Shown here: positions 43,537 to 53,860 of the stretch, one piece after another | Numbering within the stretch: position 1 is the stretch's first letter | Layout: the number at the start of each line of letters is the position of its first letter | Source: Hirsutella rhossiliensis | Lineage: Eukaryota; Ascomycota; Sordariomycetes; Hypocreales; Ophiocordycipitaceae | Direction of reading: 5' to 3' | DNA length: 64,000 bases | NCBI RefSeq assembly: GCF_020360975.1 | Contig: NW_025408673.1 | Location: 2,232,001 to 2,296,000, forward strand | The notes under the pieces: model-generated | Database searches by the model: none | Told to the model about the DNA's origin: nothing | The model's input: only the letters and a program-made list of their open reading frames with translations | Translations under genes and position numbers: made by a program

Positions 43537-43934
43537 ACCGTAGAGCCGGGGGGCCCAGTGTCTCGGGGTCCATGTTGGCCCCGACGTGCCGTGGGGGCGG
43601 GAGCCGGTGCCGTCGGGTCTCGATGTGCTGTTTCATGGCCGGCAGCCCTCGCCCATGTTTGATGAAGCTGTTCGAGTGTGGATGGTGTAACCGAGAGGCT
43701 CAGAGACAGAGTGGAGAAACGACAGCAAATCTCACACCCCTGTCCCGGAACTGATACTCCTTGCTGATGAACTGCGGGGTTTTGCCTTGCCGATGAGAGA
43801 GAGAGAGGACCGGCCCGCGTCTCGGAGCTTCGTCGCCACCAGTTGGAGGAGCCACGGCAGCTCCCGAGCAGCTCGCGTCACCCCGTCCCTACATCCAACG
43901 CCCCAGGCCGCCGCCGGAGATTGCAGCCGCGACC

Positions 43935-45610
43935 ATGTCTGGCCAGCAGCAGCAGCACTTTTATCCTCGTGCGTCGTGTCTCGTGAGCACCTCTCCGCCA
44001 GTCGTGTCTGCTGACAGCCCGTGGGACAGCTCCGCCGAGCGCGGGAGGCCGAGGTTCGTCCAAGACAAACCCCCGTCTCGTCGTGCTGGCCCGGGACTGA
44101 CCGACGGCACGGCTTCAGGAGACGGCCAGCAGTATCCGCCGCCGCCTCCGCCGGCTCAGCAACAGCCCCGGCAACAACCGCAGCAGTATCAGCCGCAGCA
44201 GCATCATTACCCGCAGCCGCAGCCTCACTATGCCCCCGGTCCGGCGTCCCCCCCCGCGAACCAGTCGCACTTTTACCCCCCGCCGCATCCCCCCGAAGCC
44301 TCGCCGGCCCCGGCCATGGCCTATCCTCCTCCGCCTCCGGCCCCCCAGGCCTCGCCGGGCATGGCCGTCAGCTACCCGCCGCCTGCCACGGCTCCCCAGC
44401 ACACGCCGTCGCCGCAGCCTCATCACCCCAAGCCGCAGCATCATCCGCCGCCGCCTGCTTCGCCGCCCACCTCGCCCCCGGCCCACCAGCAGGTCTTGAT
44501 GCCCATGCGCCCGGCCGCCGTGACCCCCGAAGCCGTGCCGTCCCAGGCGCCGCCGCCGCAGTATCTGCCGCAGCAGCAGCAGCATCCTCAACTCGAGACG
44601 TCGCCGCCGCCCTTCCCGCAAGCCGATGCCCCTTATCCGCCCGAAAAGGCTGCCAGCCATGACGAGCAGCAGGTGGATACCAGCAACCCGGCCAACCTTG
44701 CCTCGGGAGCGCCGCCGGCCGGTCACTTTGTCGGCGCCGGGGCCGTGGTTGACGACGTCGGCACCTTCAACGGCGGCAGCTACCGCATCAGCCACCGAGA
44801 CACAAACACCATCCTGACCATCCAGCTCGCCATGGGCTGCCCCTTTGACGGCAAGCCAGGTACGCAGACCTCGTCTTGCAAGCTTCTGATCAACGGCAGC
44901 AGCGGCTGACGACGTTGCAGGAGCCATGATTGCCATGTCCCCGTCCATCACCCTCAAGGGTCAGCTCAAGTTCAGCGTCAAAAAAGTCATCTCCGGTGCC
45001 GACGTCAGCACGTCAAAGTACATCGGGCCTGGCGAGCTGCTCCTCGCGCCGCCAATGCTCGGCGACATCACGAGCATCAGGCTGTCGGGCAACGAGGCCT
45101 GGTCTGTCGGGCACGACGCCTACCTGGCCTCCACCCAGGGCGTCGTCAAGGACCACAAGCGTCAGGGCCTGGGCAAGGCCCTCTTCAGCGGCGAGGGTCT
45201 CTGGGTTTACAAGATGAGCGGGACGGGCATCATGTGGGTCACCAGCTTCGGTGCCATCGTCAGGAAAGACGTGAGATTCCTCCGCGGACCCAGTCGCGGC
45301 GGCGCACGATGGCTAACACGGCAACACAGCTCATCGAGGGAGAAAAGTACATTGTCGACAACGGCCACCTGGTGGCCTGGAACACCAAGTACGTGCTGGA
45401 AAGAGTGGCCTCGGGCGGCATCATCTCCAACTTGGCGTCGGGAGAAGGCCTGGTGTGCAAATTCACGGGCCCGGGCACCATCTTTATCCAGACAAGGAAC
45501 GCGGTAAGCTGGCGCCAAAGCCTGTGTGAGTCGCATGATTCCCGATGAACTGACGGCCGCGACAGAAAGCTTTTACTGCGTACATAGGCGGGCAGTCGGT
45601 TCAGTCCTGA
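43935..45610 (+). CDS. aim24: AIM24 family protein (altered inheritance of mitochondria 24)
   Basis: Five exons: 43935-43968, 44119-44859, 44921-45270, 45330-45503 and 45566-45610 (447 residues). Introns 2-5 each have good donors and CTGAC/CTAAC branch sites. The first intron, 43969-44118 (GTGCGT donor, GGACTGACC branch, TTCAG acceptor), is inferred. Without it the frame stays open but inserts a poor-quality 50-residue stretch; with it [11 protein letters not shown] joins directly to the Pro/Gln-rich segment. Residues ~12-200 are P/Q/H-rich and disordered. The AIM24 beta-barrel domain follows ([86 protein letters not shown]). Yeast Aim24 is a mitochondrial inner-membrane protein affecting MICOS. 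This long form has no clear presequence, so its location is unsure. Confidence 0.85.
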
Positions 45611-45726
45611 TGATGGACAGCGAAGCAGGTGCTGATGGGGGAAGGGGTTTCAAACCTGGCCTGTGCCGCGAGCGTATTCTCTTCTCTGCAACCGACTTGG
45701 ACTTGCCTAATGGGATAAGGGGAGCC

Positions 45727-45850
45727 ATGTTTGAATGATGTGCTCTCCCGCACAAGTCCGCTATGCTTTACTCTCACGTTGGCGCTCGATGTTCGAATGA
45801 TGCGCTCACCCGCACAAGCCCGCCATGCTTCACTCTCACGTTGGCGCTTC
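45727..45850. repeat. 62-bp x2 diverged tandem repeat
   Basis: Copies at 45727-45788 and 45789-45850. At the C/T differences inside the unit, copy 1 carries T where copy 2 carries C (for example TTTGAA/TTCGAA, GTG/GCG, CTATG/CCATG, TTTAC/TTCAC). Confidence 0.9.
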
Positions 45851-45927
45851 CTTCAACAGACCTGTGAGCCGCACTCGGGGGCTTACCGCGTAAACTCGTG
45901 TCCCCATAACTACCCTCAAGCTGACTT

Positions 45928-45975
45928 GAGGAGGCTCTGGAGGAGGCTCTGGAGGAGGCTCTGGAGGAGGCTCTG
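45928..45975. repeat. 12-bp x4 perfect tandem repeat
   Basis: Four perfect copies of GAGGAGGCTCTG. Confidence 0.92.
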
Positions 45976-46815
45976 CAGAGGCAGCCATGGACAACGGCAA
46001 GGAGCAAGGGACGCATTCTGTATTTCCTCGACAAGCTGTCTCCCCTGCCATCGAGCCTTCCTGCAGAGCCTGAAAGTCCATCAGATGCGATCAGATGCGC
46101 TCCTGCCTCGAGTCGCAGGCGTAGGCCAGAGCTTCTCGGCCGCCATCGAGTCCCCCTCTTCTCTCCAATGTCCAGTCCTCGACACCTTTGCCATCTCTCT
46201 CCAGCAAAGAGCCTACGACCCGCGTCAGCGTTCCCCCTTTTTGGACTTTAAAGCTTATTGCACGGCATCCCGGGGACTCTCCAGCTCCCTCGGACTCACC
46301 CAGTCAGCGATTGCACAGCGAGCAGCGCCGAGTTTTCCGAGCTCACGAACCGACTCGACGCGACCGGTACGCGCGCCGGCCCGGTGGCAGAACCGTGCCC
46401 GTCTTGCCTCGACACGCTCTTCAACGTCTTCTCGAGGCGTCTCGCTGGCTGTCACCAAGTTCAGCTTCTTCCTCGAGCTCGACTCGAATCATATCACGAC
46501 TTCCGCTCCACTCCTCTCAGGGTAACTGTGCGACAAGGACAACCTCCTTCTGCTCTTGCTTGTGCTGTCACCTCCTCCAGGAGTCCCTCGCTTTCTGCCA
46601 TCGTGTACGGCATCTCGACCCCCTTCAAAGGCCCAACTTGTGCGAGGAAAGAAGTCCACGTTTTGCGGACCGAGACCCCCACGTCCTCGGGTCACTGCGA
46701 GAGCTTCTTTTACGTCTCAACTCGGCAGTTTGGTTAGCTACCTTGGCTTTCTTCAAATATGACTCTGTAGGTCGCCACCCTGCTGCACGCGTGTTCTCTC
46801 ATCGGTCGGGACACG

Positions 46816-48829
46816 ATGCCACCGTTTGGAGCTTTGGCTTACCAGATCTGTCTGTAGAAAGACTCTCCCTGCCGGTGCCGGTTGTGCCAAACCGACTCAC
46901 CGCTCGGCCGGCAGCGCAGGCCATGCCGCAAAGGGTCCCAAAACGGGCAACGCGGCCTCGAACGCGAAAAGAGACGGCCCCGAGGAGCAGCGTCTTACAG
47001 CAAAGTTCCTCGAGGCTATCAAGAACCCTAACTGGCGCGAACGCCAACGCTCGTCGTCGTCGTCGAGCACCATCGATCTGGCTGGCCCAGACTCGGCGGA
47101 CCTCGACAACATCAGACCCTGGACGGGCGCAGGGGCTTCACCTCCACCCGTCGACTCCGGCAAGGTTGAGCCAGATAACGTCAACAACCGCAAGATTTCG
47201 GTTTCAGACAGGCAGTTCAACGTGCGCCGCGAGTCCAACTCCATGTCCTCTACTAGCTATGATGAGTGCGACTCTCGGCCCGAGAAGTCCGACGGCACCA
47301 GCGAGTCAGAGATCTTTTGTAGCATTATCAGGCTGGAGAGCCTCGATACCTCGTCCTCCGGCGACTTGGGTCCTCGCATAATCGAGGTGGTGCCCTGCGA
47401 TGCCACTCGAGCAAACAGTCTCACACAACCGCTTGATGGCTCGGGACATGCCCAAAAACTCGCGACATTACAACGCCTCGGGCCGGCCAAAGCTCCAGAC
47501 CGAGAGTCCGATCCCACCGAAAGATATCAGTTTGCCCCGTTGTACTTCATTCGGAAGCAGGGGATGGAGGAAACTCTGGCCACTTCAACCACGGTCGATC
47601 GGAAGTCGTCCCGGACCCCTGTGGCGAGCTCCGAGCGAGGCACCGAGAAGAAGCGGCCAACGTCAAGCCGCGGGACTGCGGATGACGAACCCTCCTGCGG
47701 CGCCCGTGGAGACCCCCAGAAGACCAGTCTCGATGCCAAGAATGTGGCCTTTCGGAAGATGCTGGAAAAGCTCAGGAAAGGGCCCGCTGCAGTTCAGCCC
47801 CCTCCAATTCAGCCCCTTCGAGAGACGAGAGACAGTGGATTTTCGACGAGATCGGGATCCGATGCAGCCGTCGAAGAAGCTTCCGTCGATACCCACGACA
47901 ACATCAACACGCTTCTGAGCGTCCCAGCAAGCACGCGAGAGAAGCGAGTACAAAGAGGGCTCACGGCATCCGATTCGGCCGTGGTCGACTACGGATCAAA
48001 GAGAGCCTGGCGCCCCCAGGCCGAGCGATCCGAGGACTCGGGCGTTGCTGACGTTGGGGGCGCCAAGAGTCATGACTTGAACCCCAAGGCCAGAGAGTTC
48101 CTCTCCTTCGTGCCTGATGGACATTTGAGTCCGGAGAAAGCTGAGGAGCAGCATCTGTTGCGCCCACTGCTCTTTACGAGTGACAACAGCCAAGACGGCG
48201 GCAAGGATGTCCTTTCCGGCGTCGGTACTGGAGCCGAAACACAATCCGCAAATTCCGCTGCCATTCTTCCGCCAATGCCCCTGATGTACAGCTTGGTGAC
48301 GCCGCCGTTTCCCCTCGAGCCGACAGGAGCCCTGGGCCCGCAGCAGGTGCCGCAGGTTACGCCTTGGTTAGAAGCCGCCAATAATGCGCTCGGCTGGGCG
48401 GCCAAGATTGCTGCTGCCTGCCCGCCCCGACTCGACAGCCATCTCAAGGGGCCTCAGCCGACTCCAAGCTGGTTTGGCGGGGGAGGTGGCCTGACACAGC
48501 CTATTGGACTTGTTTCGGCGCCGCAGATGGCGGGCTCCGGACTCCACTCGCTGCCGGCGCGTCTTCACTGTCCGATGCCTCCCACGCAGATGCCGCTGAT
48601 TCCGGGGCCGGCAACCCAGCTGGGTCCTCCCGCACGTCCCATGCCTGTCCCGAAGCCCAAATTACCCAATGCAGGGGATCAGCAAGCGTACGAGGCGTAC
48701 ATTGAGCAGCGCAAGGCCATGGAACCTGGTTACGCTCTTGAGTGTCGACTCCGACAGCAGCGACGAGCGAAGCGCACTTCCAACTTTCCGGCGACCCATT
48801 CGAAGTCGGGATCGAGCAGCGATGCCTAG
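46816..48829 (+). CDS. disordered protein with PAM2 motif
   Basis: A long, mostly disordered Ser/Pro/Arg-rich protein of about 650 residues. The main frame has no ATG at its 5' end. An ATG at 46816 (MPPFGALAYQICL) joined by a 61-bp intron (46854-46914, GTAGAA donor, GGCAG acceptor) enters it in frame, and this start is inferred. Seen blocks: EEQRLTAKFLEAIKNPNWRE near the N-terminus; a classic PAM2 motif (HDLNPKAREFLSF, coded near 48070-48110), which binds the MLLE domain of poly(A)-binding protein; and a basic C-terminal helix (QQAYEAYIEQRKAMEPGY, then LECRLRQQRRAKR). PAM2 proteins link mRNAs or endosomes to Pab1 (established), so a role in mRNA fate is inferred. No RNA-binding domain is seen. 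Confidence 0.72.
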
Positions 48830-51375
48830 GTACGGTCCGAAACCTGCTGTGAGCCCGACGGTCTTTGCGGGAGCAGGGAGGGACTACTTGTCCTTCTTCT
48901 AGACATGGCCGAGGCTGCGATTTCGCCAGGATTGTACGGTAGTCCCACCGCTGCCGGTGCAGATTCAGAGCAAAAGGGATACACTTTTGTGATACGACGG
49001 CTTGACGGCATCTGACAAACGACTGGTATCCATCGTACCGGAACCGGGAACTGTCACATCATGTTATCGTGCTTTTGGCGACGCATTCTTACAATATCAC
49101 GGCTCCTGTGGCGCGTTGCCCAGCTGCCGACCTTTTGGTTTTCTTGCTGCTTTTTGTCTCTTCACCCCGTTTCTTGTTCCCTTTGGAGAAGGCCACGAGT
49201 GAAGGGTGCTTCTGCGATGGCTTACCATCTCGTTTACTTCCCATTTCTCACGCCGGAGCTTTCATTAGCATTGTTCACATCGCCGAGCAAGGTCTATCAT
49301 TGGGTAGATCAGCCATGTCAGACCTTGAGGGTGACCAGGAAACTTGAAAGGAGGATTGCAGACTTTTGTACGAAGGCGGCGATGTGGAGGCAAGGCCAGG
49401 GGGGGGATGCGAGAATGCGGTCTCTGTTGTGTTGAGAACATGCTCGGGAGGACGCAACATGCTGCTTGACAGATGTCATGTGGTGAAGGGCGACGAGAAC
49501 GACGGGCGCTGAGCCCACGTTTGTGGCTATACATGCGTACGAGGGGATCAGTACTTGTCTGGGAAACTGGGGAAGTTGTATCAGGGCTATTTTGTTTTCA
49601 CCCCGGTGCCCCCCGTTTGGTAAACTTCGTCATGTACGAAGTCTTCATCATAGTTACATATGGATACATTACTAGTGTGCTCACCGTGATTCCAGCAGGG
49701 GGTGCGGCTTGGATGTGCGAGAGGCAGTCAGGTACGCACATCTGCTCTGCTCGTGTTTGCGTCAACGGCCCGTGTCGCGGCATCCCGGTGCTCAGCCCCT
49801 GCCTCTATTGAAACGCAATTCGAAAGACCTGCGGCGGTCAAGTCGGTATCCAAAGGCAAGTCTCACTTTTGAGTGGGTGAAACCCGTAATAATCCGTGAT
49901 TTGCTTCTGTCACGTTTCCACTGCGGCTAGGACGAGGCAACTCACGATGGCCGTGATGAGGAGTGAAATTGGCACCGCGTATCGGCAATGCCAGGTTTTT
50001 GTCATACATGGTAACAAAAGGATGAGGTATGGGCGCAAAGGAAGGGCTGCAAAGGGTTCCTGGTGAAGCAATGGCACGTGAGGTTCAGACATGATACATT
50101 GGGCTTGGAGTGTTTGGTTCGTCCGAGACGACGCTTAGACTCTAGGAGAGAGAATGGCTGGAAAGACGGGGCAAGTAGCAAAGTATGGAACAAGTAAGTT
50201 ATCTTGAGAGCAAATCATGCAGACACATATTCGAAGGGCATTGAGCTAGCGGAGGCGAGGCTCCATTTTGAGGGGCTTCATCCAGGAGATGTCGGCACTT
50301 CTAAGACAAGATTGCGTCAGCCAGACTTGAAGGCGCAGATTCTACATTGAGAGCCGCATGATGAAAAGTACAACGCGAAATACATGGAGACTCGTCTATG
50401 AATCGAGCCCGTATCAATGGCAGCCATGTGGCTCGAAACATGGAAGCCAGCTTGGAGCCCAGCCATATTTCCCACGAGAAAAGGGATATCGGGGGGGGCG
50501 GTAGAACCCCGTCGTGGTTCCTACACTCTTCTCTTGTTCATCCTCAATGCACAGTTCGTCTAGGGCCAGGGTTGGAAAGGGGGCCGGGGTTGTCGGGGAT
50601 GCGGCACGATCATTTTCCTAGTTGAGCGTCAGGCCTCGCCGAGACTTTTCATACGAGCTTTGTATGCTCGTCTTCAACCCTTACATGTAAGCTGAGTCGG
50701 TTCCGATCTGTAACACTGCTCAACTCAGATTCTAGCGCCTCTTTGGGTATTGTCTATTGCGTCGCCGAGGTTTGACGACAAAGAGTTGCTGTGCCGCCTC
50801 GCCATGTTCGTCGGATAACGGGTATCCTCCCACGCCGCTCTGCGCCATGCTAGCCATCTCCTTTCGCTATTCCCGGGCGGACATGAAGCAGCCCTGAAGT
50901 TTTACCGGCAGTGACCACGGGGATCGGTCTTGGCGTGTGGAAAGACGCAGGCATCGATGCGAGTCCGCAACGGGGACCCGGCCTCGTCTCTTGCTGCGCC
51001 TGCTGCCAGAGAGGTGCGTCACAGGGCGAGATGTCAGACCGCCAATCTCGAACACACCATGCCGCAAACCGACCAAGCGCAGAAAGGGCCCGTATCAATT
51101 CCAACCATCCATGCCAGAGCGTGGTGACGGGCAGGAGGCGTGACGAGGTTGTTTCACGGTAACAAGACCGATTGAAGATGCAGTCAACGCTAAAGCAGGT
51201 TTTATCGCGTCCTTCTTCAGGGGTGGTAATGGGATTGGCGACATCGTGATGATCGTGTAAAGGCATCCGCGTGTCTGGGGGGGCGCCGCTCAGGCCTGGT
51301 CTGAGACATGGCATGCTCCTCGCCGAACCCATGGAATGACGACTGCGCACCGGGAGACACGTCGTCGACAGGGCG
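48830..51375. other. intergenic, no gene seen
   Basis: About 2.5 kb, noticeably less GC-rich than the genes, especially 49600-50400. No convincing coding region, tRNA or transposon protein remnant on either strand. Confidence 0.5.
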
Positions 51376-51381
51376 TATATA
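51376..51381 (+). promoter_or_regulatory. TATA box of the heme-peroxidase gene
   Basis: TATATA in GGCGTATATAGCACC, 216 bases before the ATG at 51592. Confidence 0.45.
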
Positions 51382-51591
51382 GCACCTCACGCGCCGGGGG
51401 CCCGTAGACCGCGCGCTCTGCCGTCCGTTGCGTATCCCGTTATGCTGCCGTTGTGTTGAGCCGAAGAACCTCTGCGGGCTCGGCCAAGAAGACCCTGCGA
51501 CTTGCGTGCGACCAGCAGGCAGACTTGGACCCGACGAAGCGACACGCGGACGAGTTTGCGAGACGGCCCCCGCGAGGGATCGTAGACGAAG

Positions 51592-52690
51592 ATGAGATCG
51601 CAGGCGAGCTGGGCGCTTGCGGTGGCTTGCTTGGCGGCGTTGGCCGGGGCCGATCCGAGGCTCAACGTCAACGATGCCCGATACTTTGAATTTCACACGC
51701 CCGACCCCAACGACTGTATGCCACCCCGAATCCCGTATCCCATCCATCCGCAGCATTGCAAGGAACCCAACTTGTAGCTCCAGAGTTCCCAGACTGACAA
51801 AGCCTCCCCTGGCCCCCTAAAAAAGCCCGATGCGCATGCCCAGCCCTCAACTCGCTCGCCAACCACGGCTTCCTGCCCACCAACGGACGCGGCGTCAACA
51901 TAACCGACATCATCCTGGCCGCCTTCCACGGCTACGGCGTCTCGCCCGAGACGAGCGCCCTCATCACCATCGACGGCCTGGTCGAGAGCGGCAACTCGCT
52001 CGACTTCGTCTTCAACCTCGAGGACCTGCAGCGCGACTCGTGGCGCATCGAGCACGACTGCAGCTTCTCGCGCCCGGACACGTTCGAGGGCGCCGGCTTC
52101 GGCTTCGACCAGTCGGCCTGGGACACCGTCGTCAACCTCATCTCCGACTGCGACAAGATCGGCCCGCTGTGCATGGGCAGGGCCAAGGCCGCCCGCATCA
52201 GGGAGCTGCGCCAGAGCCTCAACCCGCAGACCGTCTACAGCAGGGCTGCTGCCGCCCACGGCGCCACCGAGGTCGGCATGCTGCTTGGCGTCTTCAGCAC
52301 CGCCAGGAATACCCAGGATAGGCTGCTCTTCATCAGGTCGCTCTTCGAGAACGAGGCCATCCCGCGGCACCTTGGCTGGATGCCCCGCGAGTTCCTGGCC
52401 GACGTCGAGACCGTCTTGACCGTCGGCACCACGTCCCTCAATGCCGACCCGATCTTGCAACAGGCCGACGACGGTCAGGTGGCTTCCCGAGAGGTAAGTC
52501 TTGCTCCCAGACCGACCGACCTGTTCCGCAAGGCCGCGGCAGCTAACCCAAAGGCGTCTAGGATGTTATCAGGGCCATCAAGCCCGACACCTCGATTCCC
52601 CTGCAGGAAATGTCCGCCGTCCTCAGCGGCGCCGGCTTCACCAACCCCGCTCCCTTCAATGCACTTCGGCGGATCAGCCAAGGTGGCTAG
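51592..52690 (+). CDS. secreted heme-thiolate peroxidase (chloroperoxidase-like)
   Basis: Three exons: 51592-51715, 51826-52493 and 52562-52690. Introns are 110 bp (CTGAC branch, AAAAG acceptor) and 68 bp (GTAAGT donor, CTAAC branch, CTAG acceptor). The product is 306 residues with a signal peptide (SWALAVACLAALAGA). The heme-ligand motif is ACPALNSLANHG, so the proximal Cys is present but the usual P-C-P reads A-C-P. An E-H-D-x-S motif (IEHDCSFSRPD) supplies the catalytic Glu and the magnesium/propionate contacts typical of chloroperoxidases and unspecific peroxygenases. These secreted enzymes oxidise or halogenate organic substrates with peroxide; substrate unknown. Length fits the short family I type. 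Convergent with the zinc-finger gene on the right. Confidence 0.9.
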
Positions 52691-53860
52691 TGTTTGAAAG
52701 GCACCACCGGGGCCCTATATGTGGCTGGGAAGAAGGGGGAAATGTCCAACGGTCCTGTAACGCTCCGTGGTGCCCCCTTGTGGTTGAGGGCAGACTATGC
52801 CATCCATGGAGATCTTGCCATGAGGCGTTGCGGATTCCAACGCCTGCGTCATCCCAACTAAGGCACAAGTACGTGTACGGCTCATCATCATGCACTCAGG
52901 GGCATGGCTCAGAAAGTCCGGTGCTTGGTATCCGGTGGAATGTGACACGACTTCATGCTTGTGTACGACTTCAATGATGCTAGAGATCAGATAGTCAACC
53001 CGACACTGCGTGAAATAGCATTGCAGACAAAACGCAAGTTAATTGACTGCTGAATCTCCGAAAACTTTGAAAACTGCCAGAGCATTATTGCCAGTGTACA
53101 CAGCAAACCACAATGGTTGTTCTCGACCAGGAACAAATGCTTCAGTCCATAATTCTCCGCAACCCGGCCAAGACGCAGCACATACAGCACCAAATCAATT
53201 TGCCCGGGTTTCCATTTAACCCAACAGGGCACCAGAGTTTCCATCCCAAAATCCAACCAGTCGTGCAAAGAAACGCGTGGCAGACAATGCTAGCAAGTCC
53301 CTGGTTCAGATTGGGCCAGGACCTGGAGCTCCCTCAGGTGCGGCCAGGTCTAGACTGCGGCGCCTCTCTTCTCTATCTTTCTGTCTTCCTTTAAACTTTC
53401 CCTCTATTTCCCAGGGTCGTGGAATCATACCCCCAAGAAGGAAGCGCGTCAGAAAACAGTGTAGAGACACGCCAGACCAGGACAGTATGATAAATGGAAG
53501 CTCAACACACCAACGCGTAAAGGTAAAAAAGAATCGCCCGGCGGCAACAGTGCACAAAAACAAGAGCCTAGAGCTTGGCTACTACGCCAGCATGACCAGA
53601 CCCGTGGTATCCCAAAAGACAAAGCAACCATCCAACTCATGAGTTCCGACCGTCTGAGGGAAGGAAAGAAAAAGGAAAAAAGAGAGAGCTCCTCCCGTAC
53701 GTGCAAAGGAGAGGAAATTCGGATCGCAGAGTCGGAGAGCCTTTGTGCGAGAAACAGAAAATCAAAACATGGGAGAGGGGGGCAAGGAGCAACTAAAGGG
53801 GCAGGAAAAAGAGAGAGGAGTCTCCCCCTCCCTGACCAGAGCCCATGAGGGCGTGGGCCG
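52691..53860. other. shared 3' region of convergent genes
   Basis: Between the peroxidase stop and the zinc-finger stop. AT-richer around 52980-53130. Purine-rich on the plus strand at 53650-53830 (the minus-strand gene's 3' side). No gene seen. Confidence 0.5.

Larger units (their letters stand above)
35305..43934. other. gene-poor 8.6-kb region with many short repeats
   Basis: Between the minus-strand hypothetical gene and the plus-strand AIM24 gene. No firm coding sequence. It has a TC microsatellite (36139-36161), a TCTGCG hexamer array (~36489-36529), a 16-bp CCAATCA array (36771-36834), a 218-bp tandem duplication (37809-38244) and an 11-bp x3 array (39001-39033). TATA-like elements sit at 41953-41958 and 43530-43536. 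It could hold long UTRs, promoters or non-coding RNAs. A small orphan gene at 42081-42497 is possible. Confidence 0.5.
45611..46815. other. intergenic with two tandem repeats and CT-rich leader
   Basis: Contains the 62-bp x2 and 12-bp x4 tandem repeats. From about 46130 to 46810 the plus strand is C/T-rich, consistent with the promoter and 5' UTR of the PAM2-motif gene; a leader intron starting near GGTAACTG (46519) is possible. Confidence 0.5.

Noticed and set aside
45836..46081. Minus-strand frame with EPPP repeats
   Set aside because: Produced by the 12-bp tandem repeat; no other support.
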